NCBI RefSeq assembly: GCF_004353905.1
Contig: NZ_SMOD01000039.1
Location: 1 to 56,584, forward strand
Direction of reading: 5' to 3'
DNA length: 56,584 nt
Source: Paraburkholderia guartelaensis
Lineage (GTDB): Bacteria > Pseudomonadota > Gammaproteobacteria > Burkholderiales > Burkholderiaceae
Both the position numbers and the translations under genes were made by a program. Under the pieces are notes generated by a model. The model was not told where the DNA came from, searched no databases, and was given only the letters and a program-made list of their open reading frames with translations. How positions within the stretch are numbered: the first letter of the stretch is position 1; each line of letters opens with the position of its first letter. Shown here piece after piece: positions 16,729 through 25,857 of this stretch.

Positions 16729-17793
16729 ATGACTCGCTTCATAGACGTCCCTACCATGTCCCGACTCATCGCGACTGTAGGTCTACAGGAATTCATCGGG
16801 GAACTCGCCGATACCATCCGCCATGATTTCGTAAACTGGCCTGAATTCGAAAAGTCGGCGCGTGTCACCAGTCACTCCGAGATCGGAGTAATCGAGTTGA
16901 TGCCGGTGTCCAACGCGCAGCGCTACGCCTTTAAATACGTCAACGGGCACCCGAAAAACACGCAACGCGGGATGTACACGGTCATGGCCTTCGGCGTACT
17001 GGCTGATGTTGACACGGGCTATCCAATTCTGCTGTCCGAACTCACCGTGGCCACGGCACTGAGAACCTGCGCAACGTCGCTCATCGCTGCGCGCGCGCTT
17101 GCGCGGCCAGACGCGAGGCGGATGGCTCTGATCGGCAACGGTGCCCAGAGTGAATTCCAGGCGCTTGCCTTTCATAGTCATCTCGGCATCGAGGAGATCG
17201 TCGCCTACGACGTCGATACGCTCGCGACCGAAAAGTTAATTCGCAACCTCGCTAACTTTCCGTCGCTGAAGATCACGCGTGCGAACTCAACCTCGGAGGC
17301 AGTTCGCGGTGCCGACATCGTGACGACCGTGACGGCCGACAAGGCGTACGCGACTATCCTGACGCCCGAGATGATCGAGCCCGGTATGCACATCAACGCC
17401 GTAGGCGGCGACTGCTCGGGGAAAACGGAGTTGCACGCCGAAGTGCTTCGCGCAGGCAGCGTGTTCGTCGAGTACGAGCCGCAGACACGTATTGAAGGCG
17501 ACATCCAGCAGATGCCCGCGGACTTTCCAGTCACCGATCTCTGGCGTGTCCTTGCCGGTAGCAAACCGGGTCGAGAGAACACAGCCCAGGTCACCATCTT
17601 CGACTCAGTTGGCTTCGCGCTCGAGGACTACTCCACGCTGCGTTACGTTCATGCGCAGGCCGAAGAGCTCAACTTTGGGACCGGCGTGGAACTCGTGCCG
17701 TGGAATGAGCACGACGACGATCGAAATCCAAAGGATCTGTTCCGCTACATGCGTGGCGCGAAGTCCCGAAAGGCTGTTCGCCGGATCGCGTGA
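16729..17793 (+). CDS. Ornithine cyclodeaminase
   Basis: A 354-residue protein of the ornithine cyclodeaminase/mu-crystallin family, which converts L-ornithine to L-proline and ammonia using bound NAD. The Rossmann motif is IGNGAQSEFQALAF (about 135-148). Arg45, Lys69 (FKYVNGHP), Arg112 (ALRTCATS) and Asp228 (VGGDCSGKTEL) sit at the same numbers as the substrate-binding and catalytic residues I recall for the Pseudomonas putida enzyme, so true ornithine cyclodeaminase is favoured over an alanine-dehydrogenase-like relative. It lies 207 bp after the deacetylase-like gene on the same strand. That context suggests the two acted on an ornithine-derived or acetylated substrate. Confidence 0.93.
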   Translation: MTRFIDVPTMSRLIATVGLQEFIGELADTIRHDFVNWPEFEKSARVTSHSEIGVIELMPVSNAQRYAFKYVNGHPKNTQRGMYTVMAFGVLADVDTGYPILLSELTVATALRTCATSLIAARALARPDARRMALIGNGAQSEFQALAFHSHLGIEEIVAYDVDTLATEKLIRNLANFPSLKITRANSTSEAVRGADIVTTVTADKAYATILTPEMIEPGMHINAVGGDCSGKTELHAEVLRAGSVFVEYEPQTRIEGDIQQMPADFPVTDLWRVLAGSKPGRENTAQVTIFDSVGFALEDYSTLRYVHAQAEELNFGTGVELVPWNEHDDDRNPKDLFRYMRGAKSRKAVRRIA

Positions 17794-18243
17794 TGCGTGC
17801 GTGGATCGAGAGCGCCTGAGCTGTGCGACGCTCACCAAGGACGCGTCGCATCATCCGGCAACGGATTGGCAAGAATATGAAAAAGCTGAATATTGCAATC
17901 AAACGGTGTGCTGCCAAAGGGGCGAAACAGACACCATTAGAGAATACGCAACGAATCGGAGAGACAGTCAACACATGCTTACGGTGAGTAATCAATGAAT
18001 ACATGTGAACGTTTACCGGAGATCATATTGGGCAAGGTGCCTGAGTTCGTGAACTCCTCCGAGTATCGGGATCGGATCTCCATCAAGATAGGGACGCGAA
18101 TGAATTCAAAGTAACGCATGTCGGCTACTCCGTAAGTGTGAGTGAATTTGAATTTATTCAAGTAATCGGCAGTCCTGCCGTTTACCACGTGAGTTGCGTC
18201 CGTTCGGCAACCACTTTCGCTCTTTCAATCGGGAGTCGCTGTC
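17794..18243. other. Intergenic, no supported feature
   Basis: 450 bp between ornithine cyclodeaminase and the chemoreceptor, with lower GC than the neighbours, as expected for a promoter region. No protein-coding signature and no strong terminator stem were found. The chemoreceptor promoter presumably lies in the last 200 bp. Confidence 0.4.
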
Positions 18244-20043
18244 ATGTTTTCCACAATTCGCGCTCGGATTCTAGGCGCATCGGTTTTAATCGTCGCGCTT
18301 GCGCTTGCCGTAAGCACGTTGGTCACTTGCATCATCGCCAAGTCGTACAATGACGATGCGATTGATCGCAACCTTGAGGCGATCGCCAGCGCACACGCAG
18401 TTGGCATCAGTGATTGGGTAGCGATTCGGAGCCGCATGGTTTCATCGTTGCAAGAGGCTGCACTCGCGACGGACCCGTTGCCAGCATTCCGACAGGTTGC
18501 CGCTGCAGGCGGCTTCGGAGAAGTTTATGTCGGCTATGCCGACAAGGGATTCAAGACGACCGGTGACATAAAGTCTGTTCCCGCCGGATATGATCCAACC
18601 GCGCGACCATGGTATGAGAAGGCTGCAAAAGTCGGCAAACCGGTAGTCACGCTGCCATATGTCGACGCAAGCTCCGGGCTTCTCGTAGTGACGTTCGCCG
18701 TACCGATCGTGCGTGATGGTGTACTCAAGGGCGTAGTGGCTGCGGATGTCTCAATGGAAAGTGTCATCGCGAACGCGAAGTTGATCCATCCGACACCGGC
18801 GAGCTTCGGCATGTTGATCGACAGCGGAGACCATATCGTCGCGCACCCCGATCCGAAGCTGACGCAGAAATCGGTAGCTGAGGTGTCGCCGGACCTCGCC
18901 GGCATCGCGCCGGCTTCAATCGCGAGCGCTCGCGCACCATTTGAAATACGCGTCGACGGCCTCCCGAAACTTGTCCGCGTGCAGCCTATACTGGGCACCG
19001 ATTGGTATGTGCTAGTGGCGCTTGATAAAGGCGAGGCGACGGCGGGAACACGCTCGCTACTCACTGCCTCCTTGGTGACACTCATCGTGATCGTTGGCAT
19101 TGCGTCGGTGGTCGTTGGGGCGACTACTGCGAAGGCGTTTCGCCGCCTGAAGGAAGTGCACAGAGCAATGGCATCCATCGGTTCGGGCACCGGCGATCTC
19201 ACACAACGCTTGCCAGACGGGGGGAGCGATGAAGTTGGAGACATCGCACGCTCGTTCAATAGTTTCGTCGACAAGCTGAGCGATGTCATACGACAGATCC
19301 GCGACGCTAGCGAATCAGTAAGCATGGCCAGCGGTGAGATTGCGGCCGGCAATCAGGATCTGTCGTCACGAACCGAATCCGCAGCGGCAAGCCTCGAGGA
19401 AACCGCTGCGTCGATGGAGGAGATTACCGCCTCGGTCGCGCAATCCGCCGCCGCTGCCGGCCAGGCCGAGCTGCGAGCAACAGACGCGTCGAAGATTGCG
19501 TCTCACGGCGGCGCGGTTGTTTCAGATATGGTCACAACAATGGGGCGGATCGAGGAGGCATCGGCACGCATAGGAGACATCATCGGCGTGATCGACGGCA
19601 TTGCGTTCCAGACCAACATTCTTGCGTTGAACGCAGCGGTTGAAGCTGCGCGAGCCGGCGAACAAGGGCGCGGGTTCGCGGTTGTCGCGCAGGAGGTGCG
19701 TAGCCTAGCACAGCGCAGCGCGCAAGCTGCACGTGAAGTGAAAGTCCTGGTGGAATCGACAGTCGCGAGTGTTGAAGCGGGTTCCGGTCAGGTACGGCAC
19801 GCGGGAGAAACGATGCGCGAGATCGTGACCAACGTAGCAAACGTGACGGCGATCATTTCTGAAATCACGCAGGCCACAAATGAGCAAGCCCGCGGCATCG
19901 TGGAAGTCGATCGGGCAGTTACCCAACTTGACGAAATGGTACAACAGAACGCCGCACTTGTTGAGCAATCAACCGCTGCTGCGGCCGCATTGAAGACCCA
20001 GGCGGACACCCTCGCGTCAACGGTAGGGCAGTTTAAGGTGTGA
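18244..20043 (+). CDS. Methyl-accepting chemotaxis protein with amino-acid-type dCache sensor
   Basis: A 599-residue chemoreceptor. TM1 is at about 10-32, the periplasmic dCache_1 domain at about 35-270, TM2 at about 277-299, HAMP at about 300-352, and the signalling domain has the hairpin tip IAFQTNILALNAAVEAARAGEQGRGF. The sensor carries Y116, R121, W123, Y124, Y139 and D168, exactly the spacing of the published amino-acid-binding dCache motif (PctA Y121, R126, W128, Y129, Y144, D173). Amino-acid chemotaxis is therefore a strong prediction. It has no CheR/CheB-binding pentapeptide; it ends TVGQFKV. It lies downstream of ornithine cyclodeaminase in an amino-acid block. Confidence 0.95.
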   Translation: MFSTIRARILGASVLIVALALAVSTLVTCIIAKSYNDDAIDRNLEAIASAHAVGISDWVAIRSRMVSSLQEAALATDPLPAFRQVAAAGGFGEVYVGYADKGFKTTGDIKSVPAGYDPTARPWYEKAAKVGKPVVTLPYVDASSGLLVVTFAVPIVRDGVLKGVVAADVSMESVIANAKLIHPTPASFGMLIDSGDHIVAHPDPKLTQKSVAEVSPDLAGIAPASIASARAPFEIRVDGLPKLVRVQPILGTDWYVLVALDKGEATAGTRSLLTASLVTLIVIVGIASVVVGATTAKAFRRLKEVHRAMASIGSGTGDLTQRLPDGGSDEVGDIARSFNSFVDKLSDVIRQIRDASESVSMASGEIAAGNQDLSSRTESAAASLEETAASMEEITASVAQSAAAAGQAELRATDASKIASHGGAVVSDMVTTMGRIEEASARIGDIIGVIDGIAFQTNILALNAAVEAARAGEQGRGFAVVAQEVRSLAQRSAQAAREVKVLVESTVASVEAGSGQVRHAGETMREIVTNVANVTAIISEITQATNEQARGIVEVDRAVTQLDEMVQQNAALVEQSTAAAAALKTQADTLASTVGQFKV

Positions 20044-20053
20044 TGCAAACGGC

Positions 20054-20084
20054 GGTGGCTTCCCTCTTGGCACCGGAAGCCGCC
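20054..20084 (+). terminator. Possible terminator after the chemoreceptor gene
   Basis: GGTGGCTTCC and GGAAGCCGCC form a 10-bp stem (one G-U) around an 11-nt loop, starting 11 bp after the stop codon. The T-run after it is weak (TCGTTC), so termination efficiency is uncertain. Confidence 0.5.
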
Positions 20085-20598
20085 TCGTTCGCGCGCGATC
20101 CCACAACAGCGGGTGAATATCCCGAAGCCCATCTGAACGACTTCAGCGGAAACGCTGCTGGTCGAAAAATTTGCGTGCGATAACGCGGTCTACGCACCGC
20201 AGCCGCACGCGCATTGCCTGCAGTTGCCCTAGGATCAAAAAGCTACTGCACTTCGGTTCCAACATTGGTGACAAGCGTGGCGCCGCAATCTACACCCTTG
20301 GCACCAGCAAGGCGAACGACGTCGATCTGTAGTGCTGTCGAACCAGCCCGTTCCGAGCGATATCCGACGCGCGGGTCTCTCGGTGACCACGAAGATCTTT
20401 TACTTGGAGCACTGCACCAGAAGCAGCCATCGAACCTCATAACCCGCGAAGCGCAACCATCGGATCACACGGCGATCGCAGCGTTGCTGCGCCAACTCGG
20501 CTACGAGGCACCGCGGCACTGATCCTCGAGAAAAGACACTCGCGCTTTGGGTCCGCTGAGTCTTATCGTGCGCCCATGGTCGGCCTCCCCGGCAGCCA
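20085..20598. other. Degraded sequence with small transposase- and acetyltransferase-like scraps
   Basis: No intact gene. At 20246-20329 (+) the frame GDKRGAAIYTLGTSKANDVD resembles the C-terminal AAAIYTLxxTAKLNDVDP segment of IS66 TnpC. At about 20425-20515 (+) ITREAQPSDHTAIAALLRQLGYEAP resembles a GNAT N-terminus. Both are short and flanked by stops. They suggest old IS66 activity behind the broken chemoreceptor. Confidence 0.4.
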
Positions 20599-22323
20599 TC
20601 AGAACGTCTGCCAGTCACGCTCTGTTGCGACGCCAGATGATCCGGCGGCTGCGGTCTCCATTGGGAGACGCGGTGTGCGACGGGCTGATAGCGGCTTCGC
20701 CAGCTTCGTCACAGCGGCCACGGCCGGCGCTCGGCCGGCTGTCACGATAGGGGATGCGCCTGCTGATCCCGTGTCGCCAACCTTGAAGACCGCTACGGCT
20801 TGGCGCAGTGCCTGCGCCTGCTGGTCCATTGCCTGCGCCGCAGCGGACGCTTCTTCGACCAGCGCCGCATTCTGCTAGGTCACCTCATCCATCTGGGTGA
20901 CCGCGGTATTGACCTGCTCGATGCCGGCGCTCTGCGCTTCCGATGCCGATGCGATTTCGCCCATGATGTCTGTCACGCGCTTCACCGACTGGACGACTTC
21001 GCCGATCGTGCTCCCCGCTTCCTCGACGAGTTTCGAGCCGCTGTCGACCCGCGTGACCGACTCGCCGATCAGCTCCTTGATCTCATTGGCCGCCGCAGCG
21101 CTGCGCTGCGCGAGCGTGCGAACTTCGCCAGCCACGACCGCAAACCCGCGTCCCTGTTCACCGGCCCGGGCCGCCTCGACCGCGGCATTCAGCGCAAGGA
21201 TGTTGGTCTGAAACGCGATTCCTTCGATCACGCTGATGATCTCGGCGACCTTGGCCGAACTTTCGGAGATCCCGTGCATCGTGTCGACCACGCGTCCGAC
21301 CACTTCGCCGCCGCGCCGCGCGAATTCTGACGCCGTGCTGGCCAGCACGGTTGCCCGTTTCGCGTTGTCCGCGTTCTGACGCACTGTGCTCGTCAGCTCT
21401 TCCATGCTCGCGGCGGTCTCCTCGAGCGATGCGGCCTGCTCTTCGGTTCGAAACGACAGATCCAGGTTGCCGCCTGCAATCTGGCTCGATGCGGTAGCGA
21501 TGGTGTCGGTGCCGAGGCGCACTTCTCCAACGATTTGCTTCAGGCGTTCGTTCATGTCCTTGAGGGATTGCAGCAGTTGTCCGGCCTCGTCATTGGATTG
21601 CACCAGGATGCGGCTCGTCAGATCGCCGGCGGCAACTGTCTGGGCAATTCGCACCGCATCACGTAAGGGCTCTGTTATCGAGCGCGTGACGGCATAAGCC
21701 AGGCCGATCCCGATCAGCAAAGCCGCAATACCCAATCCGACCATCACGTTACGAGCAGAGTCGACGTCTTGTCTGGCTTGCGCCCCGCCTTCTTCCACCA
21801 GTTTTTTCTGGAAATCCACCAGCGCTGTGATGTGTTCCTGGAGGACGTCCAACAAAGGAAGCGTTTCGCTGCGCATTGTGCTGGCTGCCTCGTCGCGCTT
21901 ATCCTGCCCCAACAACTGCGCGACCTTGCTAAATGAAGCCCGGTACGCGGCGTGGGATTCCTTGATCTGTGCCAGCATGGCTCTCCCTTCCGGACTTTTA
22001 ACCAGCTGGTCGAGCGTTTCGAGCGCCTCCTCGGTGGTCTTCCTGTTGACCGCGATCTCTTGATTAATCGACGCTACTTTGTCCTTGTCGCTCGCGATGA
22101 ATAGCTCCATCGTCCGGCGCGCATTGGCGCGCGTCATCGCATTGACGGTCTGCGCTGCGTCCGCTTTCGCCCACCGCTTGTGGTTGATGTCGTCGTTGAT
22201 ATCGCCGATGCTGGTCAATCGATTCAGTCCGACCACAATCAACATCACCATGAGCGTCAAGACGAGCCCGAAGCTCGCGCCCAAACGCATGCCGATCTTT
22301 ATATTTTTAAAATTCGCCAACAT
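20599..22323 (-). pseudogene. Methyl-accepting chemotaxis protein with premature TAG
   Basis: A Tsr-type chemoreceptor: TM1 at about 10-32, a four-helix-bundle sensor at about 35-185, TM2 at about 190-210, HAMP at about 212-265 and a signalling domain with IAFQTNILALNAAVEAARAGEQGRGF. The frame from ATG 22323 stops after residue 482 (TQMDEVT) at TAG 20875-20877. The same frame then continues QNAALVEEASAAAQAMDQQAQ and ends, 574 residues in all, with DWQTF, the CheR/CheB-docking pentapeptide. A CAG-to-TAG change explains the break. The product keeps the kinase-control tip but loses the last helix turns and the adaptation tether, so it is probably impaired rather than simply absent. Confidence 0.9.
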
Positions 22324-22639
22324 TATTTTGATATCTTAATTAAATTGAAGCGATTCAGCTGCCAATTATGACCTGTGCGCAGCGCCTCCAGCGACACCCG
22401 AAACCCACATCCCGAGGATGATCGGTGAATGTCGTGACGCCAGAGTGTCCACCACTCATCGCTGACGAAGTCGCGCGGAACGCGGGCTATTGCGGACATG
22501 CGGCCTCCGCTCGGGACAGCCATTGCGTCACTTCGTGTGCCGGCATCGCGCGGCTGATCGGGCAGCCCCGTATCGCATCGCAACCAAGCTTGCGCAGGGG
22601 CGCTGTCATGTTGCCGGGGTGTTCGCGTAACAGGATGTG
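22324..22639. other. Intergenic: chemoreceptor promoter side and IS6 flank
   Basis: An AT-rich stretch of about 40 bp (22290-22350) at the chemoreceptor start is its likely promoter region. The remainder towards the IS6 transposase has no recognisable gene. I could not identify the IS6 terminal repeats. Confidence 0.35.
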
Positions 22640-23423
22640 ATGACGACGAGAACGAAATCGCTTTATCACGGCCACCAGTTTCCGGCGGCGGTCATCAGCC
22701 ACGCGGTGCGCTAGTACTTCCGGTTCCAGCTCAGCCTGCGCAATATCGAAGAGTTGCTGTTCGAGCGCGGAGTGACGCTCAGCTACGAGACGATTCGCCG
22801 CTGGTGCGAGAAGTTCGGCGCGGGCTTTGCCCACCGGGTCAAAGCGGCGCGCCGCAAGCCGGGTAGCACGTGGCACCTCGATGAGATGTTCGTCACACTG
22901 CGTCGCGAACCGTTCCTGCTGTGGCGAGCAGTTCACGAGCACGGCGCCGAACTCGACATCGTGCGGGCAAAAGCAGCACGACAAAACTGCAGCCAACCGT
23001 TTCTTCAAGCGTGTGCTGCGCTCGAACCCGGTGCCAAGCAAGATCGTCACCGATCAATTGCGCAGCTATCCGGCGGCGAAAGCGAACATCCCAGAGCTGC
23101 TCAACGTGAAGCATGTGTTCGTCAAGACTGCGACCCGTGTCAACAACCGAGCGGAGAATAGCCATCAGCCCACACGGGAGCGCGAGAGGCGCATGCGAGG
23201 CTTTCGCGGCCCGAAGCGTACGCAGGCCTTCCTGTTGAGCTTCGGACCGATCCGGCAGCACTTCGCACTGAAGCGACATTTGCTGCGTGCTTCTCTCTAT
23301 CGCAAACGCCTCGCGGCCCGGTTCGTTGCGTGGCGCGCGTTTGCCAATGTCACCCACGAAGTCAGCCAAGTTGACAGTGCCCAGTTGGAGCCTAGAGTAT
23401 GTGCGCTCTGCGGCTCCGACTGA
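22640..23423 (+). pseudogene. IS6-family transposase, broken
   Basis: An IS6-type DDE transposase of about 235-260 residues in three pieces. From ATG 22640 (MTTRTKSLYHGHQF) the frame hits TAG near 22711. It then resumes with YFRFQLSLRNIEELLFERGVTLSYETIRRW and the first catalytic Asp in WHLDEMFV, and shifts frame near 22960-22985. The rest has the second Asp in KIVTDQLRSYPAAK, the Glu in NNRAENSHQPTRERERRMRGF, and the C-terminal FGPIRQHFALKRHLL. One nonsense codon and one frameshift make it inactive. Confidence 0.85.
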
Positions 23424-23448
23424 AGCGTCCGTTCGTTGCCCTCAAATA

Positions 23449-24165
23449 TCAGCGCACGTAACTTGCACCGTTGATGTCCAGCACGGCGCCGGTCATCGAC
23501 GGACCGGCGTCCAACGCCAGATAAGCGATGGCCGACGCCACCTCTTCCGGACTTGCGGCACGGCCGAGTGGAATGTCTGCGGCGACCCCTGCAGGGCCGC
23601 GTTCAGCCAGCCAGTCAGTGGCCATATCGGTGGCTACAAACCCAGGGCAAACGGCAAAGGCGAGAATCTCCTCGGCTGCATAGCCGCGGGCAATGGTCTT
23701 GGTTATGCCCACCATGCCGGCCTTGGCCGCGGCGTAATGCCATTGGTCAGGAGGATCGCCGCGATATGCGGCGCGGCTGGCGACGTTGACGATGCGCCCG
23801 CTCCGCTGCTGTGCATTGCCAATGCAGAACGGCCTGTCGGCAAAGATCGGCGCTTGCCTGCAGGTTGACCTGCAGGCCTCGCGCCCAGACCTTCCGCCAG
23901 GTACCGGTATCGACCGTAATTGGCGCGGCTTCGAGCACGCCGGCGTTGTTGACCAGGACGTCGATCCGGCCGTCCAGCCGTTCCAGTGCCCGCTCCCACA
24001 ACGAGTCAGCGGCACCGGGGTCGGAGAGGTCGGCGCCCAGCTGGTCTGGCCCGTCAGTGCGCCCGTGGCCTACCACGCGCGCCCCGCGCGCCGCCAATGC
24101 GTCCAGCGCCGCCGCGCCAATGCCTCGGCGGAGCCGGTAACGAGGACGTGGATAGGTTGGGTCAT
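23449..24165 (-). pseudogene. Short-chain dehydrogenase/reductase, two frameshifts
   Basis: An SDR (FabG-like) gene whose parts lie in three frames. The start (MTQPIHVLVTGSA, ATG 24165, GGAG 10 nt upstream) precedes a piece with GIGAAALDALAARGARVVGHG, DVLVNNAGVLEAAP and WARGLQVNLQA. The last piece contains GRIVNVASRAAYRGDPP, the catalytic YAAAKAGM (Y-x-x-x-K), CPGFVATDM and the C-terminal GPSMTGAVLDINGASYV. Shifts lie near 24110 and 23860. All active-site residues survive, so the gene was functional once. The GC-rich dyad at 24265 sits about 100 bp upstream, as for the aminotransferase and dehydrogenase genes. Confidence 0.85.
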
Positions 24166-24264
24166 AAATTTCTCCAAGTACGTTGAAATTGCAGATAGAC
24201 AATGCATCAGGCCGCCCAAAGGCGCTGGTGCGAGGCGTGCAGCCTATTATCGGCGTAGATACTC

Positions 24265-24292
24265 GCTCCATCCTTTCTCCCAAGGTGGGAGC
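24265..24292. promoter_or_regulatory. GC-rich dyad upstream of the SDR gene
   Basis: GCTCCATCC...CTCCC-AAGGT-GGGAG-C: inner 5-bp arms CTCCC/GGGAG and outer GCTCC/GGAGC. It is the fourth copy of the motif family, 100 bp upstream of the SDR start and with a slightly longer spacer than the others. Confidence 0.5.
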
Positions 24293-24436
24293 TGCGAAGT
24301 GCACGCGTCGCCCCCCCCGACTCAGCCTGGACCTGTTCGGCTGAGCCGGTGACGAGACACGACCATCAACCGATGGTCGCCCACGTTGCACCCGGGTACG
24401 CCATTTCCAACCTTGGTCTCCCAGGACCCGCGCTAA

Positions 24437-25633
24437 CTAGGATCCCCGCGCGAGGAGTCGCTCCACCAATCGAACAAAGTAGCTGGAGCCAATCGGCAAC
24501 AACGCGTCATTAAAATCATAGCTGCCGTTGTGCAGCAGACACGGGCCCGCTCCATGACCAAGGCTACGATGGTCACCCGTCCCGTTGCCGATAAACGCGT
24601 AGCAACCGGGCTTCGCGCGTAGCATGAATGAGAAGTCTTCCGAGGCCATGGTCGGCGGAATGGCGCCGTCAACAGCATCCTCGCCGACAAGCTCCCTCAT
24701 TACGCCCATAGCAAGCGTCGTATATTCGTGGTCGTTGACTGTGGCCGGATAGTTGCGGACAAACTTCACGCTACTGACGCACCCAAGTGCCGAAGCGGTC
24801 GCGGACGCAATCTCTCTCACCCGATTTTCGATGAGATCGAGCATTTCGTCAGAAAAAGTCCGGACAGTCCCACCTAACCACGCCTCGTTGGGAACCACAT
24901 TCTGCGCGTCACCGGAATGCACTTGCGTGACCGAGAGCGCCGCCGCATGGATCGGGTTCTTGTTGCGCGATATGATGCTCTGAAGCGAGGTGATGATCTG
25001 CGCTGCAGCAAACACCGGGTCATGACCGAGATGCGGCATGGCACCATGGCAGCCCGCCCCCTGCAATTCGATCCGGAACAGGCTGGCCGATGCCATTAAC
25101 GGTCCAGGCCTCACACCGAAATGCCCAGCCGGAATTCCTGGCCAATTATGAAGTCCGAACACCGCGTCGACCGGGAAACGTTCGAATAGCCCATCTTCGA
25201 TCATTGCCCGTGCGCCAGCTCCTTCTTCTTCGGCAGGCTGAAAGATGAACCGTACCGTTCCATCAAAATCAGCGGACCTGGCAAGATAGCGAGCGGCACC
25301 AAGAAGCATTGCCGTGTGCCCGTCGTGTCCGCATGCATGCATTACGCCTTGATGGGTTGATCGATGCGGGAAGTCATTCAGTTCCTGCATCGGCAACGCG
25401 TCCATGTCGGCCCGCAATCCGATCGCGCGCTTGCTGGCGCCCCGTGTCAACGTCCCAACAATGCCCGTTTTCCCAACTCCACGTGTGACTGACACGCCCC
25501 ACTCTTCAAGTCTCGTTGCGACAATTTCAGCGGTGCGATGCACTTCGTACCCGAGTTCCGGATGCGCATGGATGTCGCGACGAATGGCCTCGATCTCGGG
25601 GGAGAAATTTACAATATCAGAATTAAGATTCAT
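24437..25633 (-). CDS. M20-family amidohydrolase (HipO/N-acyl amino acid hydrolase type)
   Basis: A 398-residue metallopeptidase of the M20D group. The start carries RRDIHAHPELGYEVHRTA, the GLRADMDALPMQE strand-loop, metal ligands in HACGHDGHTAML and QPAEEEGAGARAMIEDG, and the dimerisation-domain motif GCHGAMPHLGHDP. MASEDFSFMLRAKPGCYAFIGNG is the C-terminal metal/active-site loop. Relatives hydrolyse N-acyl amino acids, hippurate, indole-acetyl amino acids or amino-acid amides. The amino-acid permease gene lies 224 bp upstream on the same strand, so release and uptake of an amino acid conjugate is a reasonable inference. Confidence 0.92.
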   Translation of the reverse strand: MNLNSDIVNFSPEIEAIRRDIHAHPELGYEVHRTAEIVATRLEEWGVSVTRGVGKTGIVGTLTRGASKRAIGLRADMDALPMQELNDFPHRSTHQGVMHACGHDGHTAMLLGAARYLARSADFDGTVRFIFQPAEEEGAGARAMIEDGLFERFPVDAVFGLHNWPGIPAGHFGVRPGPLMASASLFRIELQGAGCHGAMPHLGHDPVFAAAQIITSLQSIISRNKNPIHAAALSVTQVHSGDAQNVVPNEAWLGGTVRTFSDEMLDLIENRVREIASATASALGCVSSVKFVRNYPATVNDHEYTTLAMGVMRELVGEDAVDGAIPPTMASEDFSFMLRAKPGCYAFIGNGTGDHRSLGHGAGPCLLHNGSYDFNDALLPIGSSYFVRLVERLLARGS

Positions 25634-25857
25634 CGCTCGATGCTTTTAGTTGGGGGCCGCCTCACGAGATACGACATCCGATCCGATGCATTTAAGACCC
25701 ATTTCCCTATCTGGCGCCGTCCGAAGTGGAGGTGACATTTGTCGCCCTTCCGTTACGTGTGGATACACATGACCTGCATCGGCACAACTGTCCCGCACGC
25801 CACGAAACCCTGCCACGCGATCGAGGCAAGGTTTCGGACGCCTTTGCTGTCAGGCGA

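Noticed and set aside
20246..20520. IS66 TnpC and GNAT scraps as genes
   Set aside because: Each is under 35 codons, flanked by stops and only weakly similar; noted as debris rather than called as pseudogenes.
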